A stretch of DNA of 10,364 nt from JAENVT01 sp043758005 (GCA_043758005.1 JAYVOI010000189.1:1-10364); one strand, 5' to 3'. Shown: positions 1 to 7,080, counted from the stretch's first letter. The notes: a model not told the origin generated them from the sequence alone. Numbers and translations: made by a program.

Positions 1-1923
1 CTGGACCCATTGGCACAGCGCGACCTGATGCGGGACGGAATCGCCGCCACGACGTTCACCGTCAACGTCGTGTTCGCCCACCGCCAGAACGACTACCTCA
101 CCGCACAACTGGCGCCGTCACCGTTGCTCCACTTCTGGTCACTGGCCCTCGAGGAACAGTTCTACATCGGCTGGCCGGTGCTCCTCCTGGCCACGACCGC
201 CGTGCGACGACGGTTCCGGTGGTTCCCCGCAGCGCTGATCGGCAGCCTGCTCGTGGTGTCGCTCGTGCTGTGCATCCGCCTGACGCCACACCATCAACCC
301 GCGTCGTTCTTCCTCCTGCCGACCCGAGCGTGGGAGCTGCTGGCCGGGGCAGCGCTCGCCGTCGCCGGGTCCGCCGTGTGCAGGATCCCGGCCGCCGCGC
401 GGGCGATCGGCGGATGGCTGGGGCTCGGTACGATCGTGGTGGCAGCGTGGCGCTTCAGTGACCTGACGTTGTTCCCGGGTGCGACGGCGGTCATTCCAGT
501 TGCCGCCACGGTGTTGGTGTTGGCCGCGGGCACCGATCGTCTGCGCGCAGGCCCGGGCGTCCTGCTCGATCGCCGTCCCATGGCATGGATCGGCGCCCGT
601 TCGTACGGCATCTACCTGTGGCACTGGCCCGTGCTGGTGCTCGCCGCGGGTCGATTCGGTCCGCTCACGGCGACACAACGCATCGGCGCGCTGGTGGTCG
701 TGTTCGGCATCGCGGCGATGTCGTATCGGTGGATCGAGAACCCGGCACGACGATCGGCGTGGCTCGGCGCACGGCCGCGTCGAAGCTTGGCGCTCGGGGG
801 CGCGCTCGGCTTCACTGGGGCCGGTCTGGCAGTCGCGATGTTGGTGTTCTCACCGTCGCTCGTCAGCGGAAGTGCCGCGGCCGCGCCGACGCTCGTGCTA
901 CCGACACGGGCGACGCCGACGATCACGAATCCCGCCGCTGCTCCAGCCATTCCCACCACCTCGGTGCCGCACCTCGCGTCCACGACCTCGACCACCCTTG
1001 GTACCGCTCCCGCGGCTGCGCCGACGTCGACCATCGCGCAACCAACATCGTCCGAGGTGATCGCCTCGATCGTCGCCGCCAACGCCGACACGTTGCAGCA
1101 GGCCGCGATCGTCGAATCGGTGCCGGCCAACCTCACACCAAGCCTTGGCTCGGCGCGCTCCGACAAGCCAGTGATCTATGCCGACGGATGCATCCTCAGC
1201 AACGGCCAGGTCACCGCGAAGGAATGCGTCTACGGCGACACGGCATCCGCTCGCCTCATCGTGCTCTTCGGCGATTCCCATGCAGCGCAGTGGTTCCCCG
1301 CGCTGCAGGAGATCTCACTGCGCAACCACTGGCGGCTCGAGGTGCTGACGAAGAAGGGCTGCCCCACCGCCGACATCCCGATCGCCGATCCCGCACGCGG
1401 CCCCGAATGCGGGCCGTGGCGCACATCGGTGCTCGCCCGACTCGCCGACGAGCACCCCGACCTCGTCATCATGTCGGCCTACCGATACACGACGACCGGC
1501 GCGGCGATCGGCTCGAACCCCGACGAGGTGTGGCGCAACGGCATGCAGTCGACGCTCGACCGCTTCCGGCCGCTTGCCGCCAACGTGCTGGTGCTAGGTG
1601 ATACACCGACGCCACTGAACGACGTGCCGGGATGTGTTGCATCGCATCTCCGACGCGTCGCCGACTGCATGAACCCGCGATCTGCGGCGATCAAGCCGGC
1701 CCGCCTGGGTGTCGAGGTCGACGTCGCCGCCGCGCACGACGCCGCGTTCGTCGCCACCGGCGACTGGCTGTGCACGTCGAGCGAGTGCCCGGTGGTGATC
1801 GGCAACCTGCTCGTCTATCGCGACAACAGCCACATCACGACGGCCGCTTCGATGTGGCTTGTGCCGTATCTGGAGGCCGCGGTCAAGCCGCTGGTCGATC
1901 ATCTCGCACCACCCGGCGCGTAG
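1..1923 (+). CDS. OafA/YrhL-type membrane acyltransferase with C-terminal SGNH domain (5' end outside window)
   Basis: Integral-membrane acyltransferase 3 family protein that probably O-acylates a cell-surface glycan or lipid-linked sugar. The frame is open from base 1 without a convincing start, so the N-terminus, including the first helices and the family's early catalytic histidine region, lies upstream. Residue numbers count from the codon at base 10. Seen: the LLHFWSLALEEQFYIGWP signature (about 40-57), several hydrophobic segments up to about residue 285, the GARSYGIYLWHWPVL motif and the YRWIENPARR motif that closes the membrane domain. A Pro/Thr/Ala/Ser-rich linker follows (about 290-350), then an SGNH hydrolase-like domain with block I GDSHAAQW (G421) and a late D-N-S-H motif (D at 1822, H at 1831) matching the Ser and Asp/His catalytic elements. 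The fusion architecture is typical of the family, in which the SGNH domain is extracytoplasmic. The acceptor substrate cannot be told from sequence. Confidence 0.93.
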   Translation: MDPLAQRDLMRDGIAATTFTVNVVFAHRQNDYLTAQLAPSPLLHFWSLALEEQFYIGWPVLLLATTAVRRRFRWFPAALIGSLLVVSLVLCIRLTPHHQPASFFLLPTRAWELLAGAALAVAGSAVCRIPAAARAIGGWLGLGTIVVAAWRFSDLTLFPGATAVIPVAATVLVLAAGTDRLRAGPGVLLDRRPMAWIGARSYGIYLWHWPVLVLAAGRFGPLTATQRIGALVVVFGIAAMSYRWIENPARRSAWLGARPRRSLALGGALGFTGAGLAVAMLVFSPSLVSGSAAAAPTLVLPTRATPTITNPAAAPAIPTTSVPHLASTTSTTLGTAPAAAPTSTIAQPTSSEVIASIVAANADTLQQAAIVESVPANLTPSLGSARSDKPVIYADGCILSNGQVTAKECVYGDTASARLIVLFGDSHAAQWFPALQEISLRNHWRLEVLTKKGCPTADIPIADPARGPECGPWRTSVLARLADEHPDLVIMSAYRYTTTGAAIGSNPDEVWRNGMQSTLDRFRPLAANVLVLGDTPTPLNDVPGCVASHLRRVADCMNPRSAAIKPARLGVEVDVAAAHDAAFVATGDWLCTSSECPVVIGNLLVYRDNSHITTAASMWLVPYLEAAVKPLVDHLAPPGA

Positions 1924-1941
1924 CCCAAATCCGGTCGCCCG

Positions 1942-2172
1942 CTACTCGTCGTGCTCGAAGCGGTAGCCCATGCCCGAGTCGGTGATGAAGTGCTTCGGTC
2001 GAGCCCCGTCGGCCTCCAACTTGCGGCGAATGTGACCCATGTGGACGCGCAGCAGGTTGGGGTCGGGATCGTACGACGCGCCCCACACCGCGGTGATCAG
2101 CTGGCGGTAGGTCACCAGTCGCCCGGCCGCACCGCGCCGTTGCCAGTCGGCCGGCCGAGTCGTGCCTGTGGT
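1942..2172 (-). pseudogene. C-terminal remnant of a KdpE-like (OmpR/PhoB family) response regulator
   Basis: The minus-strand frame ending with TAG at 1944-1942 encodes the second half of a winged-helix transcriptional-regulator domain: GRLVTYRQLITAVWG, then LLRVHMGHIRRKLEADGARP, then KHFITDSGMGYRFE. This is the wing and recognition-helix end of OmpR-type regulators, and HMGHIRRKLE...ARPKHFIT.GMGYRF resembles the C-terminus of the potassium regulator KdpE in particular. The frame is closed upstream by a stop at 2175-2173. The stretch before GRLVTY does not look like the expected helices, and no receiver domain is found in any frame before the next gene begins. About 65 recognisable codons remain of a normal 225-240 residue protein, with no plausible start or promoter. 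I read it as a truncated relic. No kdpFABC or sensor kinase gene is present nearby. Family assignment is firm; KdpE specifically is likely. Confidence 0.8.
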
Positions 2173-2216
2173 TCACGCAGTCGTTGTACGCCCAACGTCG
2201 ACCGACGGCAACGAAA

Positions 2217-2266
2217 CTCACGGATCCTTCACGGCGAGGTCCGGCACCTTCACGGGTTCTTCACGG
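2217..2266 (+). promoter_or_regulatory. Array of TTCACGG direct repeats, 11-bp period (response-regulator box-like)
   Basis: CTCACGG at 2217 and TTCACGG at 2228, 2249 and 2260 are in the same orientation with start-to-start steps of 11, 21 and 11 bases; the two right-hand copies extend to CTTCACGGG. A further TTCACGC lies at 2172. Direct repeats on one helical turn are the hallmark of PhoB/PhoP/OmpR-family operators; actinobacterial PHO boxes are built of 11-nt units containing TCA(C/T). The last copy ends 6 bases before the -10 box of the downstream gene, in the position of a -35 element, which fits transcriptional activation. Which regulator binds is inference. Confidence 0.6.
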
Positions 2267-2272
2267 GCCAGC

Positions 2273-2278
2273 TACCTT
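2273..2278 (+). promoter_or_regulatory. -10 box TACCTT for a leaderless transcript
   Basis: TACCTT matches the actinobacterial TAnnnT -10 consensus and ends 6 bases before the GTG at 2285, so the predicted transcription start coincides with the start codon. There is no Shine-Dalgarno sequence before the GTG, as expected for leaderless translation. No good -35 hexamer is visible; that position is occupied by the TTCACGG repeats. Confidence 0.55.
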
Positions 2279-2284
2279 GAGGGC

Positions 2285-3961
2285 GTGGAACGAATGCTTC
2301 CCGGCGCTCAACTCATCGCCGAGGGGCGCCAGGCCGCGCCACCACCCCCACCGCCCACGGCGTTCCTCCGCGCAAATCAGGCGCGGTCGGAAGCCGAGTA
2401 CAAGCAGCGCTGCCGCGATGACGGCCGCGTGATGTACCACATGCACATCGGGCTCTCGACGTGGGCAGCCACCGAGGCTGCGCTGGCCGAGGTGCATGCC
2501 GGGCTCGCCGAGGCCGGCCACACGGTTGACCGGTTCGGCCTCGCCCTCGACCGGGCGATGGGTGTGCCTGAGCCCGAGCGGCACCTCACGGTGAAAGAGA
2601 CCGGGCCTCGCATCGGGCCCGATGAGTGGCAGCGCCTCGGCGAGGCGGCGCCCATCCAGCCGCACCTCGGCGACTACATGATCGGCTTCCCGGCGGGCTT
2701 TCAGAACACGCTGCGAGCGCTGTCTGCGGGTGTCACGACGATCGGCAACGTCGGTCAGTACACGGCATACGACCTGCTCGGCGGGTCCGACGAGATCCTC
2801 GTGACGGAGGAGACCGTGCGCGCGATCGCCGCAATCGGCGCGCTTCGCCGGCACGGCGCACTCGCTCACTCCAACCTCGAGGACGGCTCGGCCACGCAGG
2901 CCTCGCACTTCGGCGCCTACGTCGGGTGGGCCGCGCTCGAGCAACACGTCGTCGAGGATCTGATCGGGGCACGGTTGGCGCACTGCTTCGGCAACACGAT
3001 CCAACAACCCGAGTGCCGGGCAGTCGTGCACTTCGCCCTCGACGACCTCCGTGGCCGCGACTCGATCGGCTCGATGATCTACGGCAACACCGTCGATCAC
3101 CGGCCGGGCGATCGGTCGCACAACATGGCAGCGGTCACCGCGCAGTTGATGTGCGACATCGCCCTGCAGTTGCGGCGTCCGACCGGCCATGCGGTCAACC
3201 CTGTCCCCCTCACCGAAGCCGAGCGGATCCCGAGTGCCCGGGAGATCGTCGAAGTCCATCTCCTCGCGCACGAGATCGAACGCGACGTGCGCACATCGCC
3301 CGACCTCCACGACTGGGCGCACCTCGACAAGCTCGGCGCGGCGACCGCGGCGTACGCGATCGAGTTCCGCGACCGAGCCCTGGCCGCGCTCGACGATGAC
3401 GGCGTCGACGTGAACGATGCCGCGCAGGTGCTACTCGCCTTGCGACGAACGTCGATGGATGATCTCGAACGCCGTGTCGACCTTGCCGCTCCACCCGAGA
3501 TCGCCCGGTTGGAACCGTGGAAGGCGTCGCACGTCCGCGACCTGGCCGATCGCCTGAGTGCTGTCGCGCCGCGTCTCGACGGCAAGCGCGTCGTGCTCGC
3601 CGTGCTCGAGGTTCACGACCTCGTGCGCGATGCGTTGGCCCGCGTGTTGCCGAGGGCCGGCGCCGAGGTGATCCTGCTCGGCGCGAATGCTCCGATCGAC
3701 AGCATCGTGCGAGCCGCCAGCGAGGAAGACGCCGATGCCATCGTGCTCGGCGTCTACAACGGCAACGCCCTGGCGCTCGGCCAACGCCTCGCCGACGGCG
3801 CCCGTGCCGAACGGTGGACCGGCACGATCTACATGGGCGGCATCCTCAACCAGGACACCGGCCAAGGCCTCCCGATCGACGCCCGCCCGGCCCTCAGACG
3901 GTTGGGCGTGTACTGCGTCGACGACGTCGGCCAACTCCTCGGCCTCCTCAGCCGCGTTTGA
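2285..3961 (+). CDS. Cobalamin-binding mutase-like protein (glutamate-mutase-like large domain plus C-terminal B12 domain)
   Basis: Protein of 558 residues from GTG 2285, the start favoured by the leaderless promoter; ATG 2294 is an alternative, and the frame is open further upstream through the operator array. A short N-terminus carries six consecutive prolines (19-24). The large middle region (about 40-420) contains FPAGFQNTLRALSAGVTTIGN and later GNTIQQPECRAVVHFALDDL, which I compare loosely with the TIM-barrel subunit of glutamate (methylaspartate) mutase. The C-terminal 130 residues look like a Rossmann-type B12-binding domain: LEVHDLV (H444) in place of DxHxxG, LLGANAPIDSIV (G466), and YMGGI (G518-G519). 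The lower-ligand histidine is kept, but the motif's Asp is Glu and its Gly is Val. If functional it would bind adenosylcobalamin and catalyse a radical carbon-skeleton rearrangement or related reaction; the substrate is unknown. In glutamate mutase the two parts are usually separate chains. The gene is alone, after a response-regulator relic and operator array. Confidence 0.75.
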   Translation: MERMLPGAQLIAEGRQAAPPPPPPTAFLRANQARSEAEYKQRCRDDGRVMYHMHIGLSTWAATEAALAEVHAGLAEAGHTVDRFGLALDRAMGVPEPERHLTVKETGPRIGPDEWQRLGEAAPIQPHLGDYMIGFPAGFQNTLRALSAGVTTIGNVGQYTAYDLLGGSDEILVTEETVRAIAAIGALRRHGALAHSNLEDGSATQASHFGAYVGWAALEQHVVEDLIGARLAHCFGNTIQQPECRAVVHFALDDLRGRDSIGSMIYGNTVDHRPGDRSHNMAAVTAQLMCDIALQLRRPTGHAVNPVPLTEAERIPSAREIVEVHLLAHEIERDVRTSPDLHDWAHLDKLGAATAAYAIEFRDRALAALDDDGVDVNDAAQVLLALRRTSMDDLERRVDLAAPPEIARLEPWKASHVRDLADRLSAVAPRLDGKRVVLAVLEVHDLVRDALARVLPRAGAEVILLGANAPIDSIVRAASEEDADAIVLGVYNGNALALGQRLADGARAERWTGTIYMGGILNQDTGQGLPIDARPALRRLGVYCVDDVGQLLGLLSRV

Positions 3962-3984
3962 CGCCTCGCCCGCTCGGGGGTACG

Positions 3985-4331
3985 TCAACACTGCGCGGTC
4001 GGTGTGAGTGACCCGTTGCGAACGACGAACGCCGACGTCCTGCTGCTGGTGATGTACTCACTTCGGACCGCAATGCATGCCTCGCCCGCGTCGACGGTGA
4101 TGGCGACACGATCGCTCGCCACTCCGAACGCTCCACTGACCTTGTCCGAGTGACCGAAGGCGCCGTCGAGGATGTCCCTCTCGGTGATGCTGACGGAGCG
4201 CGCAACACGCTGTACGCGATCTCGTCGTTCACGCGATGTTCGGAGTAGATGGTGGTCACAACGTACGCAAGATCGATGGCCACGCCGATCACGACAATGA
4301 TCACGAGGCGACCCCGGCGACCCGCTGCCAT
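3985..4331 (-). pseudogene. Small membrane-anchored protein gene split by a frameshift
   Basis: Two minus-strand frames join into one plausible protein of about 115 residues. From ATG 4331 the first frame gives MAAGRRGR, then a hydrophobic segment LVIIVVIGVAIDLAYVV (about residues 9-25), then TTIYSEHRVNDEIAYSVLR. Near 4190-4200 this becomes low-quality Ser/Pro/Arg sequence, while the neighbouring frame takes over with SITERDILDGAFGHSDKV..VAITVDAGEACIAVRSEYITSS and stops with TGA at 3987-3985. Codons in both halves have the GC-rich third positions expected of coding DNA here. The total of 347 bases is one short of a multiple of three, so a single missing base explains the break. N-in or signal-anchor topology with a small extracytoplasmic domain is inferred. 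I do not recognise the family. It could be a true pseudogene or an assembly indel. It converges on the B12 gene (23-base gap) and diverges from the GNAT gene. Confidence 0.6.
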
Positions 4332-4384
4332 GTCGGCGATCTCCGGCGCGCCAGCGCAGGCACGCAGCGCGGCACGAACAGCAC

Positions 4385-4395
4385 ATCGTTACGAT
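4385..4395 (+). promoter_or_regulatory. -10 box TACGAT inside an ATCGT-T-ACGAT inverted repeat
   Basis: TACGAT (4390-4395) fits TAnnnT and lies 8 bases before the ATG of the GNAT gene, consistent with a near-leaderless start. The box forms one arm of a perfect 5-bp inverted repeat with a one-base centre, located between divergent genes. The palindrome is short and could be chance. Confidence 0.4.
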
Positions 4396-4403
4396 CGGGG
4401 CGC

Positions 4404-4979
4404 ATGAGTCCTCGACCGGAGCGACGGCCGGTGAACCAGGCTGACATCGTCGTCTCAGCACGAGTCGAGCTCGTAGTGCTCGACGAGGTGCTGTTGACGG
4501 CCTTCATCGAACGGCGGCTTGCCGAGGCCGCACATCTGCTCGATGCCGAGTTGGAGCCCGGGTGGCCAGATGCGCATGACGAGGCGTTCCTTCGCATGCG
4601 GCTCGACGACAGGACGTCGGACGGGGACGCGGGACGGTGGGGCGCCCGTGCCGTGATCCGTCGGTCATCACCACGTCGCATGATCGGTCACGCCGGCTTC
4701 CACGGTCCGCCCGGCGTGAACGCACTCGGGCTCAGGGATGCGGTCGAGTTGGGCTACACGGTGTTCGCCGAGTCACGAGGAATGGGTTACGCGACCGAAG
4801 TGGCCGGGGCGCTCATGCTGTGGGCGCACCAGGCCCAGTGCATCACGAACTTCGTCGCCAGTGTGTCGCCCACCAACGCGGGATCATTGGCGGTCGTGCG
4901 CAAGCTCGGCTTCGTGTTCCAGTGCGAGGCACACGACGAGGTCGACGGCTTGGAGCACGTGTACCTCCTGGACCGCTGA
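4404..4979 (+). CDS. GNAT-family N-acetyltransferase, RimJ/RimL-like (Acetyltransf_3)
   Basis: Protein of 191 residues. GNAT enzymes transfer an acetyl group from acetyl-CoA to an amine of a protein N-terminus or small molecule in the cytoplasm. Seen: motif A with ESRGMGYATEVAGALMLWA, where R125-G-M-G128 matches the Q/RxxGxG/A pyrophosphate-binding loop, and the motif B signature SPTNAGSLAVVRKLGF (S155, N158), which is the RimJ/RimL-type 'N..S..v..KlGF' element. The preceding MIGHAGFHGPPG and VELGYTVF strands are also typical. The N-terminal 40 residues are variable. ATG 4404 is chosen because a -10 box lies 8 bases upstream; the frame remains open further upstream, but that part has no coding character. 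No RBS is visible. The gene is followed after 51 bases by a separate promoter for the next gene. The substrate cannot be predicted. Confidence 0.85.
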   Translation: MSPRPERRPVNQADIVVSARVELVVLDEVLLTAFIERRLAEAAHLLDAELEPGWPDAHDEAFLRMRLDDRTSDGDAGRWGARAVIRRSSPRRMIGHAGFHGPPGVNALGLRDAVELGYTVFAESRGMGYATEVAGALMLWAHQAQCITNFVASVSPTNAGSLAVVRKLGFVFQCEAHDEVDGLEHVYLLDR

Positions 4980-5017
4980 CCGGAACGAGCACCTCGCCCG
5001 CCGAGCGGCCCGCTTGC

Positions 5018-5023
5018 TACGTT
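5018..5023 (+). promoter_or_regulatory. -10 box TACGTT for a leaderless transcript
   Basis: TACGTT fits TAnnnT and ends 7 bases before the GTG start at 5031; no Shine-Dalgarno sequence intervenes. This suggests a leaderless transcript beginning at or near the start codon, independent of the upstream GNAT gene. Confidence 0.5.
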
Positions 5024-5030
5024 CCTCGTC

Positions 5031-5924
5031 GTGCGCCTCGGGACCATGCTCATCACCAGCGACATCGGTACGGATCCTTTCTTCTTGAAAGACATGGCCC
5101 AGGCCCTCGAAGGCGCCGGGTTCGATGCCGTGCTGGCCAACGATCACGTCGCCGGTGGCCATCCCGACCGGCAACGCGATGGCGAGAAGCTGCACACGTT
5201 CGACGTGCCGTGCCACGAGCCACTCGTGCTGCTGACGTTCCTCGCCGCCGTCACGTCCCGTCTCGAGCTGGCGACCTCGATCGTCATCAGCACGCAGCGC
5301 CAGACGGTGCTGCTGGCTAAGCAGACCGCCGAGCTCGACCTGCTGTCCGGTGGTCGTCTGCGGCTCGGCGTCGGCATCGGCCGTAACTGGATGGAGTACG
5401 AGGCCCTCGACCAAGACTTCTCCAACCGGGGCCGCCGCATCGAGGAGCAGATCGCAGTCCTGCGCCTGCTGTGGACCGACGAGCTGGTCACCTTCGATGG
5501 CACGTGGCACCACCTCGACCGGATGGGATTGAACCCGTTGCCGATGCAGCGCCCGATCCCGATCTGGATGGGGTCGTTCGTGGGCAGCCTCGTCGAACGG
5601 GTGCTCGAACGAGCCGGGCGCCTGGCCGATGGGTGGATGCCACAGTTCCCACCGGGCGATCAACTGGCCGAGGCGTTGGGTCGGTTGCGCGGCTACGCGA
5701 CGGCTGCGGGGCGCGACCCGAACACGCTCGGCATCGAGTGCGGCATGCGCATCCGCGCCGACGATGATCCGCAGAGTTGGGTCGACACGGCCACCGCGTT
5801 TCGCGATCTCGGGGCGACCCACCTTCGCGTCTCGACGATGGGCGGCGGCTACGCGACGTCCGCCGAGCACCTTGCGGCGTCGATCCGATGGCACGACACC
5901 GTCTCCCCCGTCGCCCGCGCCTGA
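5031..5924 (+). CDS. LLM-class (luciferase-like) F420-dependent oxidoreductase, Rv2161c-type
   Basis: Protein of 297 residues, the usual size for single-domain luciferase-like monooxygenase-fold oxidoreductases, a TIM barrel that uses F420 or FMN for hydride transfer in the cytoplasm. Seen: the N-terminal strand MRLGTMLITSDIGTDP, then EGAGFDAVLANDHV, LAAVTSRLELATSI (the usual 'TsrirLgt' strand), QTAELDLLSGGRLRLGVGIG (GR at 107-109) followed by WMEYEALDQDFSNRGRRIEEQIAVLR, and RPIPIWMGSF before the C-terminal helices ERAGRLADGWMP. The order and spacing match the probable F420-dependent oxidoreductase family that includes Rv2161c. The GTG start gives the natural N-terminus and sits 7 bases after a -10 box. 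It is followed after 29 bases by the SCO6745-family gene, probably co-transcribed. F420 rather than FMN is inferred from family and host; the substrate is unknown. Confidence 0.88.
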   Translation: MRLGTMLITSDIGTDPFFLKDMAQALEGAGFDAVLANDHVAGGHPDRQRDGEKLHTFDVPCHEPLVLLTFLAAVTSRLELATSIVISTQRQTVLLAKQTAELDLLSGGRLRLGVGIGRNWMEYEALDQDFSNRGRRIEEQIAVLRLLWTDELVTFDGTWHHLDRMGLNPLPMQRPIPIWMGSFVGSLVERVLERAGRLADGWMPQFPPGDQLAEALGRLRGYATAAGRDPNTLGIECGMRIRADDDPQSWVDTATAFRDLGATHLRVSTMGGGYATSAEHLAASIRWHDTVSPVARA

Positions 5925-5938
5925 CCACCACCACCTTC

Positions 5939-5944
5939 GGAGGA
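5939..5944 (+). promoter_or_regulatory. Shine-Dalgarno GGAGGA
   Basis: GGAGGA lies 9 bases before ATG 5954 and fixes the start of the SCO6745-family gene, ruling out the longer open frame that runs back into the oxidoreductase gene. Confidence 0.7.
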
Positions 5945-5953
5945 ACAGTTCAC

Positions 5954-6721
5954 ATGACAACGACGACCGCGGCCGACCAGGTCGAGCGAGTGCTGAAGCC
6001 CATCCAGCAGTTCGTGCGGGGCTGGATGACCGGCCCGATGGCCGATCGGCTCGCCGCTGATCTCGGGATGCAGTCGGGCTCCGACCTGTGGATCGTCGGA
6101 CGCGCCGGCGTGCTCGGCGATGGCGACGCCGACGTCGCTGCGGCGGGCCTGGCGTTCCTGTCGCCCGATCGAGTGCGCGCCGCTTGGGAATCGCTCCCTG
6201 CCGGCCTCACACCTCGTCAGGTCGCTGATGCCTACACCGCGTTGTGCTGTCAATGGGGTTCGAAGGAACTCGCCAGGTTCGATGAGGCCCGCATGGCGCG
6301 CCTCGACGAGCTCGGCCGACGAATCGCCGATGCCGCCGACGGGTCCATCGGCACCGTCTTCGCCGGGTGGCGAGCCCAAACACAGCCCGACGACGTCAAC
6401 GCCCGCGTCGCGTTGACGATGCACGTCCTGCGCGAGCTGCGCGGCGCAGCACACATCGTCGCGGTCCACGCCTGCGGGATCACGCCACTCGACGCCGTGC
6501 TGGCCTCACCGGCGCCCCCGCCGCGCAGCGGTCCTGTGTGGGCCGAGCAGCTCGGATGGACCGGGCCGTTCGACGATGCAGAAACATCCCGCGGGGCTCG
6601 TGCCGAAGCGGAGCGACTGACCTCGCGAATGCTGGTGCCGATCTACGCGTCGATCGGCGCGACGGAACTCGCCGAGTTCGCTGAGCTGATCGAGACGACG
6701 CGCAACGCGATCGAGATGTAG
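5954..6721 (+). CDS. SCO6745-family protein of unknown function
   Basis: Protein of 255 residues from ATG 5954 with a good Shine-Dalgarno sequence. It resembles the SCO6745 family of actinobacterial, mostly helical proteins: an N-terminal LKPIQQFVRGWM helix, then LGMQSGSDLWIVGRAGVLGDGDADVAAAGLAFLSPDRVRAAWESLP, the conserved 'GRAGvlG.......a..f..p..v..aW' pattern, and a later ARVALTMHVLRELRGAAHIVAVHACGITPLDAVLASP stretch with 'lR..RG..H..a....Gl.PleA'. No signal peptide or membrane segment is seen. No biochemical role is established to my knowledge. Close linkage to an LLM oxidoreductase suggests a shared pathway, which is inference. It ends 17 bases from the convergent STAS gene. Confidence 0.8.
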   Translation: MTTTTAADQVERVLKPIQQFVRGWMTGPMADRLAADLGMQSGSDLWIVGRAGVLGDGDADVAAAGLAFLSPDRVRAAWESLPAGLTPRQVADAYTALCCQWGSKELARFDEARMARLDELGRRIADAADGSIGTVFAGWRAQTQPDDVNARVALTMHVLRELRGAAHIVAVHACGITPLDAVLASPAPPPRSGPVWAEQLGWTGPFDDAETSRGARAEAERLTSRMLVPIYASIGATELAEFAELIETTRNAIEM

Positions 6722-6738
6722 CCGCTGTCAAGCGCTCG

Positions 6739-7080
6739 CTAGTTGCGCGACTCGAGCTGGGCCAGCATCGACAGCAGCTCGGCCGGCTGCCCGGACTGGT
6801 TGCGCAGCGTCAATGACCCGCCGTGACGGCGCAGGATGCGGCGAGCAGCGACCAGACTGCCGTATCCGCTGCAATCCATGAAGGTCGTCTCGGCCATCTC
6901 GACCACGACTTGAGTGCGTCGGCCGGTCAAGCAGGCCTGGCGCACCAACCCACGGGTGGCTACATCCAGCTCGCCATCGACCTGGACGATGCGCGCCCGC
7001 CGACCGGATCGGGTGACTCGGACCATGGCCGGCAGATCGTCGGCCGATGAGACTGAGGTCGGTGCGGAAACTGCACGCAT
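6739..7080 (-). CDS. STAS-domain anti-sigma factor antagonist-like protein
   Basis: Protein of 113 residues from ATG 7080; ATG 7026 (95 residues) and GTG/ATG choices up to 7206 are possible. The STAS fold core is ARIVQVDGELDVATRGLVRQAC, then TQVVVEMAETTFMDCSGYGSLVAARRILRRHGGSLTLRN. In SpoIIAA/RsbV-type antagonists the second serine of D-S-S-G is phosphorylated by the anti-sigma kinase; here the motif is D69-C70-S71-G72, so the first serine is cysteine but the phosphoacceptor position is kept. Such proteins release sigma factors by binding their anti-sigma kinase in the cytoplasm; no kinase or sigma gene is in this window. I prefer 7080 because a possible -10 box (7176-7171) and leader hairpins lie upstream of it, inside the longest frame. 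It is on the same strand as, and 144 bases after, two GAF-ANTAR genes. Confidence 0.82.
   Translation of the reverse strand: MRAVSAPTSVSSADDLPAMVRVTRSGRRARIVQVDGELDVATRGLVRQACLTGRRTQVVVEMAETTFMDCSGYGSLVAARRILRRHGGSLTLRNQSGQPAELLSMLAQLESRN

Noticed and set aside
1951..2280. Plus-strand open frame opposite the response-regulator relic
   Set aside because: The minus strand carries a recognisable winged-helix domain; the plus frame has no family resemblance.
2261..3322. 353-codon open frame on the minus strand opposite the B12 gene
   Set aside because: Antisense open frame created by GC-rich codon bias; it shows no recognisable domain and the opposite frame has clear motifs.
5777..5953. N-terminal extension of the SCO6745-family gene into the oxidoreductase gene
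   Set aside because: GGAGGA at 5939-5944 sets the start at ATG 5954 and the extension is an out-of-frame read of the upstream gene.
4884..5960. 358-codon open frame on the minus strand opposite the oxidoreductase gene
   Set aside because: Shadow of a well-supported plus-strand gene; its sequence is low-complexity Arg/His/Gly-rich and crosses gene boundaries.
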